64,000 nt of DNA from positions 2,608,546 to 2,672,545 of the forward strand of contig NZ_CP032157.1 of NCBI RefSeq assembly GCF_003555545.1, given 5' to 3'. This document shows positions 51,536 through 60,359 of the stretch, piece after piece. The stretch's first letter is position 1, and each line of letters starts with the position of its first letter. Below the pieces are notes generated by a model. The model was not told where the DNA came from and searched no databases. It saw only the letters and a program-made list of their open reading frames with translations. Origin of the DNA: Paraflavitalea soli (lineage in GTDB: Bacteria; Bacteroidota; Bacteroidia; Chitinophagales; Chitinophagaceae). A program made the position numbers and the translations under genes.

Positions 51536-52348
51536 TTATTTACCCATTGGTTTATAATACTTAAGGGCTTCGGGCATCATCTCTTTCAACTTCTCGATAC
51601 GGGTTGTTTCGGCCGGGTGGGTGGACAGTAATTCCGGTGGTTTCTGGCCGTTACTGGCAGCTGCCATGCGTTCCCAAAGGGCGATAGCTTCCTGGGGATT
51701 GTATCCGGCCATGGCTGAATAAATGAGCCCCAAACGATCTGCTTCCAGTTCCTGCTTGCGCGAGAAAGGCAATAAGGCGCCTACCTGTGAGCCAATACCA
51801 TAAGCACTCATGAAGAGGTTCTGCGCTTCGGGTGTCTTATTGGCGATAGCTACCTGGAGGGCTACGCCACCAAGTTGTTGTACCTGGGCCTGGCTCATGC
51901 GCTCATTACCATGTTTGGCCAGGGCATGGGCAATCTCATGGCCCATTACAGCAGCCAGTGCTGCTTCATTTTGTGTGATGGGCAACAACCCTGTGTATAC
52001 GACGATCTTACCCCCCGGCATACACCAGGCATTGACCTCTTTGGAATCTACCAGGTTGTATTCCCATTTATATTGCTTGAGATCTTCTGCAATAGCAGGC
52101 TGCGAAGCATAAAATTTGTTGATAGCAGTGGTTAACCGTTGTCCTACGCGGCGTACCATTTCAGCATCTTTATTGGCAGTAGTACTGACCACTTTGTTCT
52201 GCGACAGGAATTGGGCATATTCAGTGGCCGCCATGCTTTGGATATCTGCTTCATTAAAAAGTGACAGCTGGTTTCTGCCGGTAACGGCATTTTGGCTGCA
52301 GCCTGTTATAAGGGCTAATAGAGAGACTGCAACGAGGATTCGTTTCAT
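51536..52348 (-). CDS. M48-family metalloprotease lipoprotein
   Basis: A 270-residue zinc peptidase with signal and lipobox (ILVAVSLLALITGC). The zinc motif is GHEIAHALAKHGNERMS (H-E-x-x-H), the third ligand glutamate is in QELEADRLGLIY, and SAMAGYNPQEAIALWERM completes the M48 (BepA/LoiP-like) pattern. It probably cleans up misfolded outer-membrane proteins. Lipid-anchored in the periplasm. A perfect -7 box on the minus strand (TATTTTTG, 52365-52372) lies 16 bases before its start codon. Confidence 0.9.
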   Translation of the reverse strand: MKRILVAVSLLALITGCSQNAVTGRNQLSLFNEADIQSMAATEYAQFLSQNKVVSTTANKDAEMVRRVGQRLTTAINKFYASQPAIAEDLKQYKWEYNLVDSKEVNAWCMPGGKIVVYTGLLPITQNEAALAAVMGHEIAHALAKHGNERMSQAQVQQLGGVALQVAIANKTPEAQNLFMSAYGIGSQVGALLPFSRKQELEADRLGLIYSAMAGYNPQEAIALWERMAAASNGQKPPELLSTHPAETTRIEKLKEMMPEALKYYKPMGK

Positions 52349-52399
52349 GGGTTTAATATTTTATCAAAAATAGTACTAAAATGATACCAGCCTTAGAGA

Positions 52400-52434
52400 A
52401 GAATGCAGAATACAGAATTTAGAATACAGAATGG
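52400..52434. repeat. Heptamer array, unit AGAATAC
   Basis: AGAATGC, AGAATAC, AGAATTT, AGAATAC, AGAATGG: five units in perfect 7-bp register, between the M48 gene and plsY. Confidence 0.85.
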
Positions 52435-52480
52435 CTGCCGCGTAATGATCTGAAGAATAGATCAATTGCCATAAAAACAA

Positions 52481-52506
52481 ACATCCGCCACAAAAGTAGC
52501 GGATGT
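52481..52506 (-). terminator. Terminator of plsY
   Basis: ACATCCGC / GCGGATGT, 8-bp stem with a 10-base loop, followed on the minus strand by TTGTTTTTAT, 24 bases after plsY. Confidence 0.75.
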
Positions 52507-52529
52507 AAGTACATATAGTAATAAATCAA

Positions 52530-53198
52530 TTAATCTTCTTTGGCTAAGCGGCGACGTTCGCGTTTGCGATCGCGGTATTTCAGGATGGGCACTTTGCTTT
52601 CACTACCACGCAATAAGCGGGTAATATTCTTCTGGTGGGTAAGCACTACCAGGAGTGCCACAGCAATGGCAAATGCCCTGTACAAGGGTTCTTTTTCATT
52701 AAATATGAAAAGGATCAATACGGCAAAAGCTATACTGGCCAGAATGGAACTGAGGGATACAAAACGGGTAAGGTATAATACCAATAGAAATACGCCTACG
52801 CAGCATACGGCCACCAGGGGCTGAATGGCGAGGATCATTCCAAATAAGGTGGCAACTCCTTTACCTCCCCTGAAATCGGCCCAAATGGGAAATATATGCC
52901 CCAGCACAGCGGCCAGGCCAAGTCCTACCATGAGGTTGGTGCGGTCCCATTCGTTGACGCTATTGGCATAAAAAGGTAATAAAAGATAGAGACTGGTGGC
53001 TGCAACGCCTTTGAGGACATCCATGATCATAACGAAAGTCCCCCAGCGGGAGCCTAAAACCCGGAAGGTGTTCGTAGCACCGGCATTGCCACTACCGTAT
53101 TCACGGATGTCAACGCCGAAGAAGCCCTTGCTGACCCAAACAGCGGTGGGAATAGAGCCGATCAAATATGCTATTACAATGACGAGCACTTCTTTCAT
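52530..53198 (-). CDS. plsY: Glycerol-3-phosphate acyltransferase PlsY
   Basis: A 222-residue membrane enzyme that transfers acyl groups from acyl-phosphate to glycerol-3-phosphate, the first step of phospholipid synthesis. Family motifs are GSIPTAVWVSKGFFGVDIRE, YGSGNAGATNTFRVLG, GHIFPIWADFRGGKGVATLFG (the phosphate-binding glycine motif). About five membrane spans; the extra basic tail (KYRDRKRERRRLAKED) is common in Bacteroidota. A consensus -7 box (TATATTTG on the minus strand, 53228-53235) lies 29 bases upstream. Confidence 0.93.
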   Translation of the reverse strand: MKEVLVIVIAYLIGSIPTAVWVSKGFFGVDIREYGSGNAGATNTFRVLGSRWGTFVMIMDVLKGVAATSLYLLLPFYANSVNEWDRTNLMVGLGLAAVLGHIFPIWADFRGGKGVATLFGMILAIQPLVAVCCVGVFLLVLYLTRFVSLSSILASIAFAVLILFIFNEKEPLYRAFAIAVALLVVLTHQKNITRLLRGSESKVPILKYRDRKRERRRLAKED

Positions 53199-53279
53199 TG
53201 AATAGTTGGTTGAAAAGTTGGAAAATTCAAATATAAGGAAAAACAGGTTAAATCTGTGTTATCCATTGCATTATTCTAT

Positions 53280-54098
53280 TTACATAGTGGTTAATTGCAA
53301 GGCGATCCATGTTTGTTGCTGTTTTTCGTCCACAATTGTTAAGTTATTACTTATTGCGGATGCTTCTATATCAGCGCGATCGCCTGCCAACAGGCCACTC
53401 ATTATAATAACGCCTCCTGCTGTTAAATGTTGTTGTAAGGCATCCATATTTGCCAGCAAAACATGCTTATTGATGTTGGCCAATATGACATTAAATACGC
53501 CAAATTTTTCTAAACTGTTTGCTTTTTCCAGCACGATGTTTGTGGCCTGGTTTACGGCAATGTTTTCCGCCGCATTTTCCACGCTCCAGTCGTCATTATC
53601 AATAGCCACTATTTGTGCAGCTCCTTTTTTTGCTGCCAGTACGGCCAAAATGCCGGTACCTGTTCCAAAGTCGAGTACGGATTGACCAGCCAGGTCCAGT
53701 TTCTCCATAAATTCAATCATCATGTAGGTGGTGGCATGGTGGCCGGTACCAAAGCTCATTTTGGGAGTGATGATGATCTCATATTGCACGCCGGCCACTG
53801 GTTGGTGGAAATGCGCCCGCACGGAACAGAAGTCCCCTACTATTACAGGCTCAAAGTTCTTTTCCCATTCTTCATTCCAGTTTCGTTGGGCGATACGTTC
53901 GGTAGTCCAGGAAACACCATAGCTCCCCAGCAGGTCTGTCACGGCCTGCTCATCCCATTGTGCTTCGGGAATAAATGCAGAGAGGTAAGTGGTTCCTTCT
54001 TCAAATCCTTCGAAGCCCTGATCACTCAGCAGCGCAATGAAGATCTCTTTGATCTCTTTCGAAGGGTTGTCAAACTTCAGGTGGATATAATAAGACAT
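53280..54098 (-). CDS. prmA: Ribosomal protein L11 methyltransferase
   Basis: A 272-residue SAM-dependent enzyme that trimethylates L11. Start is ATG 54098 (MSYYIHLKFDNPSKEI); the open frame to 54170 reads only through the heptamer repeat and is false. The methyltransferase domain has the G-x-G motif LDFGTGTGILAVLAAKKGA, the DNDDWSVENAAENI acidic loop and VILANINKHVLL (the N-I-N/N-P-P-Y position). It is separated from pnp by a strong terminator, so it is its own unit. Confidence 0.92.
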   Translation of the reverse strand: MSYYIHLKFDNPSKEIKEIFIALLSDQGFEGFEEGTTYLSAFIPEAQWDEQAVTDLLGSYGVSWTTERIAQRNWNEEWEKNFEPVIVGDFCSVRAHFHQPVAGVQYEIIITPKMSFGTGHHATTYMMIEFMEKLDLAGQSVLDFGTGTGILAVLAAKKGAAQIVAIDNDDWSVENAAENIAVNQATNIVLEKANSLEKFGVFNVILANINKHVLLANMDALQQHLTAGGVIIMSGLLAGDRADIEASAISNNLTIVDEKQQQTWIALQLTTM

Positions 54099-54112
54099 AA
54101 GGATGAGTTGTA

Positions 54113-54182
54113 AATCGGCAGTCGGCAATCGGCAGTCGCAAATCGCAAATCGCAAATCGGCAATCGGCAATCGGCAGTCGTT
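54113..54182. repeat. Heptamer array, units AATCGGC/AGTCGGC
   Basis: Ten units in 7-bp register (AATCGGC, AGTCGGC, AATCGGC, AGTCGCA, AATCGCA, AATCGCA, AATCGGC three times, AGTCGTT) between prmA and pnp. The following TTTGCTTCG matches the first part of the 56-bp element seen at 44579 and 45585. Confidence 0.9.
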
Positions 54183-54211
54183 TGCTTCGATACCTTCGAT
54201 ATCTATTTAGA

Positions 54212-54248
54212 AAAAGGGTGAGCTGCTTTTGAAGCAGCTCACCCTTTT
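54212..54248 (-). terminator. Terminator of pnp
   Basis: A perfect 17-bp stem AAAAGGGTGAGCTGCTT / AAGCAGCTCACCCTTTT with a 3-base loop, 30 bases after the pnp stop codon. The T-tracts within the stem make it work on both strands. Confidence 0.9.
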
Positions 54249-54277
54249 GTTATTTAGTTATTGCATCAATGCATGGA

Positions 54278-56443
54278 TTACTGCTGTGGGGCAGCGCCAT
54301 TACCCTGTGGAGACCTTGGGGCGCCATCGGGTTTGGGCATTAATACTTTACGGCTCAATTTGAACTTACCGGTCTTGTGGTCGATACCGATCAGCTTCAC
54401 TTTTACCTTCTCACCTTCCTTCAATACGCCTTCCATGGTCTCCAGGCGCTTGTGGGAAATTTCGCTGATGTGCAACAAACCTTGTTTACCAGGCAGGAAC
54501 TCAACGAATGCACCGAATTCCTTAATGCCTTTAACGGTAGCTTCGTATACTGATCCTACTTCAGGCATGGCGGTAATGCCTTTGATCCAGGCTACTGCTT
54601 TATCCAGACCTTCTTTGGCAGGGCTGAATACGCTTACTTCACCGTAGTTGCCTACTTCTTCAATATTGATGGTAGTACCTGTTTCGCGTTGGATCTCCTG
54701 GATGATCTTACCCTGTGGCCCGATCACTGCACCGATAAATTCTTTATCAATGAACAGTTTCTCCATACGAGGTGCATGTGGTTTCACTTCCTCACGGGCA
54801 GCCGGGATACATTCGTACATGGCTTCGAGGATGTGTAAGCGGCCTTTACGGGCTTGCTCCAATGCTTCACGCATCGTATCCATGCTAAGACCATCGATCT
54901 TGATATCCATCTGTACACCGCAAATACCTTCGCGTGTACCGGTTACCTTGAAGTCCATATCACCGAGGTGATCTTCATCACCCAGGATATCGGTCAGGAT
55001 AGCATATTTGTTGTCCGCTGCACGGGTTACAAGACCCATTGCCACACCACCCACGTGCTTGGGTAAAGGCACACCGGCATCCATCAGGGCCAATGAACCA
55101 GCACAAACAGTAGCCATAGAAGAGGAACCGTTTGATTCGAGTACATCACTTACGATACGTACGGTGTAAGGATATTCGTTACCTGGCATCATTTGCTTCA
55201 GTGAACGCATGGCGAGGTTACCGTGACCAACCTCCCGACGGCCTGGTCCACGCATCATCTTTACTTCACCGGTAGAGAATGGCGGGAAGTTATAATGCAG
55301 GATGAACTTGGTGTATTCTGAATTGGCAGCGCTTTCTACCAGCAGTTCATCGAGTGGCGTACCCAATGTAACGGTAGTGAGCGATTGTGTTTCACCACGG
55401 GTAAACAAAGCAGAACCGTGCGGAGAGGGCAATGGATCGATCTCCATGGCCAGGCCACGCACCTGATCCAGCTTACGGCCGTCAAGACGTACACGATCAT
55501 TGATCATCATGTCACGTACCAGTTCCCACTGCAGGTCTTCGTAATATTTTTTAGCCAGCTTTTTAGTGCTGTCTTCCACTTCTTCGCCGAGGCTTTCGAT
55601 CAGTTCTTTTTTCAGCTTATCAAAAGCATCGCTGCGATCGTGCTTGGCAGAAGCGCTTTTAGCGATGGCATAGATCTTATCTTTTGTAAAAGCAGCGACT
55701 TTTTCACGCAGTTCTTCGTTTACAACAGGCTTGGTATATTCACGTTTACCAGTAACACCTGCTTTGTCGCGGAGTTCTATCTGGGCTTTGATCTGGAGGC
55801 GGATAGCTTCGTGGGCGATTTCCAATGCTTTTACGAGGTCTTCTTCACTACATTCCTTGGATTCACCTTCCACCATCATCAGGTTCTTATCGGTAGCTGC
55901 GATCAGGAAATCCATATCGGCAGTAGCGAGTTCTGTACGGCTTGGGTTAACCACAAAGTTTCCATCGATACGCGCTACGCGTACCTGAGAAATAACTTCT
56001 TTAATGGGAATATCTGAAACTGCGAGTGCGGCAGAAGCGGCCAGGCATGCCAGGGCATCGGGCATTACTTCTTTGTCGCTGGAGATGAGGGTAATGAGCA
56101 CCTGTACATCGCAGAAATAATCTTCAGGAAATAAAGGGCGTAAAGAGCGGTCGATCAAACGGCTTACCAATACTTCATAATCGTTCAGTCTGCCTTCTCT
56201 TTTGAAGAAAGAGCCGGGGATACGACCAGCAGAGGCAAATTTTTCATTATAATCTACTACGAGGGGAAAAAAATCCTGCCCTTCTTTGGGCTCTTTATTT
56301 GCTACAACGGTAGCCAGCATAATGCTGTTTCCCTGGCGAACGGTAACGGCGCCATGAGCCTGGCGGGCCAGTTTACCGGTTTCGATGGATACCATACGGC
56401 CACCACCGATGTCAAATGTTACACTAATAGGTTGAGAGAGCAT
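54278..56443 (-). CDS. pnp: Polyribonucleotide nucleotidyltransferase
   Basis: A 721-residue phosphorolytic 3'-5' exoribonuclease of the RNA degradosome. Two RNase PH domains (residues about 10-230 and 310-545; the second has GPGRREVGHGNLAMRSL and GSSSMATVCAGSLALMDAG), a KH domain (GAVIGPQGKIIQEIQRETG near 575) and an S1 domain (GSVYEATVKGIKEFGAFVEF ... HISEISHKR) are complete. It follows rpsO in the conserved order. The hairpin 56563-56593 lies in the intergenic leader. Confidence 0.97.
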   Translation of the reverse strand: MLSQPISVTFDIGGGRMVSIETGKLARQAHGAVTVRQGNSIMLATVVANKEPKEGQDFFPLVVDYNEKFASAGRIPGSFFKREGRLNDYEVLVSRLIDRSLRPLFPEDYFCDVQVLITLISSDKEVMPDALACLAASAALAVSDIPIKEVISQVRVARIDGNFVVNPSRTELATADMDFLIAATDKNLMMVEGESKECSEEDLVKALEIAHEAIRLQIKAQIELRDKAGVTGKREYTKPVVNEELREKVAAFTKDKIYAIAKSASAKHDRSDAFDKLKKELIESLGEEVEDSTKKLAKKYYEDLQWELVRDMMINDRVRLDGRKLDQVRGLAMEIDPLPSPHGSALFTRGETQSLTTVTLGTPLDELLVESAANSEYTKFILHYNFPPFSTGEVKMMRGPGRREVGHGNLAMRSLKQMMPGNEYPYTVRIVSDVLESNGSSSMATVCAGSLALMDAGVPLPKHVGGVAMGLVTRAADNKYAILTDILGDEDHLGDMDFKVTGTREGICGVQMDIKIDGLSMDTMREALEQARKGRLHILEAMYECIPAAREEVKPHAPRMEKLFIDKEFIGAVIGPQGKIIQEIQRETGTTINIEEVGNYGEVSVFSPAKEGLDKAVAWIKGITAMPEVGSVYEATVKGIKEFGAFVEFLPGKQGLLHISEISHKRLETMEGVLKEGEKVKVKLIGIDHKTGKFKLSRKVLMPKPDGAPRSPQGNGAAPQQ

Positions 56444-56562
56444 GTTGTCTCAATTTAAGGTTGGCAATCGCAAACGGACAGGCGGGAAGGAGTGGTTTGT
56501 GAGCGCAACCAGGTTTAAAAAACAATTTAAGATCTGCGAAATCAGCATGTCAGTAAAACAAG

Positions 56563-56593
56563 TATTCCCAACTGGTTTCGACAGTTGGGAATA
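56563..56593 (-). terminator. Hairpin between rpsO and pnp
   Basis: TATTCCCAACTG / CAGTTGGGAATA, 12-bp stem, 7-base loop, followed on the minus strand by CTTGTTTTA. It acts as rpsO terminator or as an mRNA processing stem in the rpsO-pnp leader, a place where such structures are known in other bacteria. Confidence 0.8.
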
Positions 56594-56614
56594 GTATCTT
56601 AAAGCATATACTGA

Positions 56615-56887
56615 TTACTTTCTGATTCCGAGTTTCTCGATCAATTGACGGTACCCTTGCAGGTTGTGTTTGCTCAGGTAGTTCAGGAGGCGCTTGCGTT
56701 GACCTACCATTTTCATCAATCCACGGTGAGTAGAGAAATCTTTCTTATTTTGTTGCAGGTGCTGGGAAATCCCATTGATGCGCTCTGTCAACAAAGCAAT
56801 TTGACCTTCAATAGAACCGGTATTGGTGGCCTTTCCGCCAAATTGTGTGAAGATATCTGATACTTTTTCTTTGGTTAAATACGGCAT
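56615..56887 (-). CDS. rpsO: Ribosomal protein S15
   Basis: A 90-residue S15 with the expected helices and motifs: ATNTGSIEGQIALLTERING, HLQQNKKDFSTHRGLMKMVG, QRKRLLNYLSKHNLQGYRQL, IEKLGIRK. It binds 16S rRNA at the central domain. A consensus -7 box (TACCTTTG on the minus strand, 56940-56947) lies 52 bases before the start. Confidence 0.97.
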   Translation of the reverse strand: MPYLTKEKVSDIFTQFGGKATNTGSIEGQIALLTERINGISQHLQQNKKDFSTHRGLMKMVGQRKRLLNYLSKHNLQGYRQLIEKLGIRK

Positions 56888-57064
56888 CTCAATTTTTTTT
56901 TAGAACGTCCAATTTTTTACTTCTTCTATAATTTGGCGGCAAAGGTATGGAATTAATCGTGATTTTAATATCTTGCCTGCCCGTTTTTTTTACACCATGG
57001 TGGGAAAAGCGGAGAAAGCGATAAGGAGCAGATATAGAGGAACAAAGATAAAGCGATTACAATA

Positions 57065-58072
57065 ATGAGTTACCGTTTTGCCATTATAGGTTGTGGACAT
57101 ATAGGCCGCCGGCATGCCGCCCAGATTGCTGCCCGGGGCGTGCTGGAGGCCGTATGTGATACAACATTTTCGCGGGCGGAAGAATTGGCCGGCAAGTATA
57201 CAGCAAGGCCCTACCCCTCTGTCAATGAATTATTTAGGGCCGAAAAACCGGATGTGGTAAGCGTGTGCACGCCCAATGGCCTGCATGCAGCCCATGCCAT
57301 CAGCGCCCTGGAAGCCGGTTGCCATGTGTTGTGCGAAAAACCCATGAGCATTTCCCGGGAAAGCGGGCTGCGGATGATGGCTGCGGCGGAAAAAGCAGGT
57401 AAAAAGCTATATGTGGTAAAGCAAAACCGGTATAACCCACCGGTAGAAGCGGTTAAAAAGCTGCTGGAAGCCGGAAAGCTGGGAAAGATCCACAGTTTTC
57501 AGGTGAATTGTTTCTGGAACAGGCCGGTGGCCTATTATGCCGATAGCTGGCACGGTACCCGGGAACTGGATGGTGGCATCCTGTTTACCCAATTCAGCCA
57601 TTTTATTGACCTCCTGTATTGGCTGCTGGGCGATGTAACATCTGCACAGGGCATGCGTTCCAACTTTATACATGGAGATGCCATCGACTTTGAAGATACC
57701 GGGGTGGCCATGCTGCAGTTAGCCAGTGGCGCTATTGGTACTTTACAATATACCGTCAACAGTCATCAGCGAAATATGGAAGGTTCGGTATCGATCTTTG
57801 GCGACCGGGGTACGGTGAAGATCGGGGGGCAATACCTGAACAATATTGACTTTTTTGCCGTACAGGATGAAACCGCCCCCATATTACCAGCCGGCCAATC
57901 CTCCAATAATTATGGCTTTTATGAAGGCAGTATGAGCAACCACGATAAGGTATATCAGCACCTGATCCAGGCGCTGGATAATCCGGGCTATCGCTTTGTG
58001 GAAGCCGGTGAAGCGCTGAAAACGGTAGAGATCATTGAGAAAATATATGCGGCCTCTCCGCTTATTCCTTAA
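57065..58072 (+). CDS. Gfo/Idh/MocA-family oxidoreductase
   Basis: A 335-residue NAD(P)-dependent dehydrogenase. The Rossmann motif is AIIGCGHIGRRHAAQIAARG; the catalytic-Lys motif is CHVLCEKPMSISRESG; then VVKQNRYNPPVEAVKKLLE (typical of sugar oxidoreductases such as WlbA-type UDP-N-acetylamino-sugar 3-dehydrogenases) and GILFTQFSHFIDLLYWLLGD. It leads the surface-glycan gene set and is followed 18 bases later by a glycosyltransferase, so a nucleotide-sugar substrate is likely but not proven. Confidence 0.88.
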   Translation: MSYRFAIIGCGHIGRRHAAQIAARGVLEAVCDTTFSRAEELAGKYTARPYPSVNELFRAEKPDVVSVCTPNGLHAAHAISALEAGCHVLCEKPMSISRESGLRMMAAAEKAGKKLYVVKQNRYNPPVEAVKKLLEAGKLGKIHSFQVNCFWNRPVAYYADSWHGTRELDGGILFTQFSHFIDLLYWLLGDVTSAQGMRSNFIHGDAIDFEDTGVAMLQLASGAIGTLQYTVNSHQRNMEGSVSIFGDRGTVKIGGQYLNNIDFFAVQDETAPILPAGQSSNNYGFYEGSMSNHDKVYQHLIQALDNPGYRFVEAGEALKTVEIIEKIYAASPLIP

Positions 58073-58090
58073 CCCACCCCTCCTACCGGC

Positions 58091-59176
58091 ATGAAGCAAC
58101 TTGTATGTACTGTTACCAACGATCTTAGCTACGATCAGCGTATGATACGGATCTGTACGTCGCTGAGCGAGGCAGGGTACCGGGTAACGCTGGTGGGCCG
58201 GAAAATGCCGGGTTCTGTGCCGCTCCGCGAACAGCCCTTCCGCCAGAAAAGGCTGTCCTGTTTCTTCACAAAAGGCAAAGGATTTTATATCGAATACAAT
58301 ATCAGGCTATTCTTCTACCTGATAATCACCAAAATAGACATTATCTGCGCCATTGACCTGGACACTATCCTACCCTGCTACGGGGTTTCTGTGCTGAAGG
58401 GCATCCCGCGGGTATATGACGCCCACGAGCTATTCTGTGAGATGAAGGAGGTAGTTACCCGCCCGGGGGTTTACCGGTTCTGGAAACGGATCGAACGCTT
58501 TGCCGTTCCCCGCTTCCCCCTGGGCTATACGGTAAACCAACCGATCGCTGATGCGTTTAAGGAAATGTATGGCGTGGATTATGGCGTAGTGCGCAATGTA
58601 CCCGTGCTGCAGCCGCTGACGATCCCGGTAAAAAAAGAGAAATACATTTTATACCAGGGTACGGTGAATGAGGGCCGGAGTTTTGAGACGTTGATCCCGG
58701 CCATGAAACAGGTAGCCGCGCCCCTGATCATTTGCGGGGATGGCAATTTTATGGAGCAGGCACGGGCGCTGGTAGCAGCCCATGGATTGGGAGAGCGGGT
58801 TATATTTAAAGGAAGGATATTGCCACACGAATTACGTGATTATACCGTTAATGCGTGGATTGGGGTCACTTTGTTTGAAAATAAGGGTCTAAGTAACTAT
58901 TATTCGCTGGCCAATCGCTTTTTTGATTACTTACAGGCCGGAATTCCACAATTGGGTGTGGATTACCCGGTTTACCGGGAAATAAACAATCAGTACCCGA
59001 TCGCTGTTCTAATTAACGACCTGAGCCCTGACAGCATTGCTGGTCAACTTAACAGATTGTTAAATGATGAGCTTTTATATAAGGAATTACAACAAAACTG
59101 CGTAGCTGCGAGAACAATTTTTAATTGGCAACAGGAAGAAAAAAAACTGGTTGCTTTTTATTCAACGAATACCTGA
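58091..59176 (+). CDS. GT4-type glycosyltransferase
   Basis: A 361-residue GT-B glycosyltransferase. It begins VCTVTNDLSYDQRMIRICTS, a pattern shared by many Bacteroidota GT4-like enzymes, and has YDAHELFCEMKEVV plus the C-terminal donor-binding fold (GTVNEGRSFETLIPAMKQV, PLIICGDGNFMEQARAL, FKGRILPHELRDYTVNAWIGV). No signal peptide; cytosolic face of the membrane. Donor and acceptor unknown. The stop codon lies 10 bases before the preferred start of the next glycosyltransferase. Confidence 0.87.
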   Translation: MKQLVCTVTNDLSYDQRMIRICTSLSEAGYRVTLVGRKMPGSVPLREQPFRQKRLSCFFTKGKGFYIEYNIRLFFYLIITKIDIICAIDLDTILPCYGVSVLKGIPRVYDAHELFCEMKEVVTRPGVYRFWKRIERFAVPRFPLGYTVNQPIADAFKEMYGVDYGVVRNVPVLQPLTIPVKKEKYILYQGTVNEGRSFETLIPAMKQVAAPLIICGDGNFMEQARALVAAHGLGERVIFKGRILPHELRDYTVNAWIGVTLFENKGLSNYYSLANRFFDYLQAGIPQLGVDYPVYREINNQYPIAVLINDLSPDSIAGQLNRLLNDELLYKELQQNCVAARTIFNWQQEEKKLVAFYSTNT

Positions 59177-59186
59177 GCATAGCATT

Positions 59187-60338
59187 TTGGAAAAGCACAT
59201 ACATATAGTTTCGTCGGATGTTCCTTACCCCATAGATTATGGCGGCGTAATCGATGTTTTTTGTACGGTGAAGGCGTTGCATGGCGCAGGCGTGAAGGTT
59301 CACCTCCATTGTTTTGATGACGGTCGTGGCCAGCAACCAGAGCTGGATCAGTATTGTGCTACGGTGCATTATTACCAGCGGTTGACAGGACATAAATGTA
59401 TCTCACCCAAGCTTCCCTATATAGTAGCTTCCCGCTCCTGCAACCAACTGCGGGAGAAATTACTGGAAGACAATTATCCAATATTATTAGAAGGTATTCA
59501 TTGTACCTATCTGTTGAACGATGAACGGTTTAATAACCGGCAAACGCTGGTAAGGCTGATGAATGTGGAACATGAATATTACGAGCAGTTGTGCAAAACA
59601 ACGACCGTATTGCAGCCGCTGAAGAAGATCTATTATCACCACGAGAGCCGGTTACTGAAGAATTATGAAAAGACAATTGCCGATAAAGCCATGTTCCTGG
59701 CATTGTCGGAACAGGATGTGGCGATCTACCGGCAGAAGCTGCACGCGCGTAAGGTAGTATGCCTCCCTCCTATGCTGCCTTTTACTTCGGTAGAAACGGA
59801 AACGGGCATTGGCTGTTTTTGTTTGTACCACGGAAACCTTTCTGTAGCGGAAAATGAAGAAGCAGCGATCTGGCTGCTCACCAATATCTTCAACAAGATC
59901 GATGTACCTTTTATTATAGCAGGCAAGAACCCTTCTCCGCGGCTTGAGCGGGAAGTGAACCTGCATGGCCATGCCTGCCTGATCGCCAATCCTTCTATGC
60001 AGGAAATGCATGACCTGATCAGGAAAGCGCAGATCCATGTACTGCCTTCTTTTTGCCGGAAAAGCAGGTCGGTCAAATTGTTAAATGCCCTTTTCGGCGG
60101 CAGGCATTGTGTAGTGAATCCTACCATGGTCAACAATTCAGGCGTGGAAACAGCCTGCCATGTAGCTACTACGGCCGAAGCTTTTCAATCGATCATCATT
60201 CAATTGTATCACCAACCTTTTGATGAACACGAATTATTGCTGCGCAAAGAGATATTAGCGCCTTTTATGAATCACGGACAACTTACCAGGCAACTTATAA
60301 AGCTGGTGTGGCAGGGAGAAGCAAGCTACGAGCGTTGA
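59187..60338 (+). CDS. Glycosyltransferase, GT4-like, TTG start
   Basis: A 383-residue enzyme. I prefer the TTG at 59187, giving (M)EKHIHIVSSDVPYPIDYGG, the characteristic start for this family; the longer TTG frame from 59151 overlaps the previous gene by 26 bases and lacks support. C-terminal donor motifs are CLYHGNLSVAENEEAAIWLL, PFIIAGKNPS and MQEMHDLIRKAQIHVLPSF. The stop TGA lies in the heptamer array GCGTTGA and the last residues (EASYER) come from it. It belongs to the glycan set. Confidence 0.8.
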   Translation: MEKHIHIVSSDVPYPIDYGGVIDVFCTVKALHGAGVKVHLHCFDDGRGQQPELDQYCATVHYYQRLTGHKCISPKLPYIVASRSCNQLREKLLEDNYPILLEGIHCTYLLNDERFNNRQTLVRLMNVEHEYYEQLCKTTTVLQPLKKIYYHHESRLLKNYEKTIADKAMFLALSEQDVAIYRQKLHARKVVCLPPMLPFTSVETETGIGCFCLYHGNLSVAENEEAAIWLLTNIFNKIDVPFIIAGKNPSPRLEREVNLHGHACLIANPSMQEMHDLIRKAQIHVLPSFCRKSRSVKLLNALFGGRHCVVNPTMVNNSGVETACHVATTAEAFQSIIIQLYHQPFDEHELLLRKEILAPFMNHGQLTRQLIKLVWQGEASYER

Positions 60339-60359
60339 GCTGCGAGCTACGAGCGGGGA
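60325..60359. repeat. Heptamer array between convergent genes, shared stops
   Basis: GCTACGA, GCGTTGA, GCTGCGA, GCTACGA, GCGGGGA. The plus-strand glycosyltransferase stops inside it (TGA) and the minus-strand GT2 gene also stops inside it (TAG at 60349-60347). Confidence 0.85.

Noticed and set aside
54099-54170. Upstream extension of the prmA frame
   Set aside because: It is encoded by the AATCGGC array; the PrmA N-terminus starts at ATG 54098.
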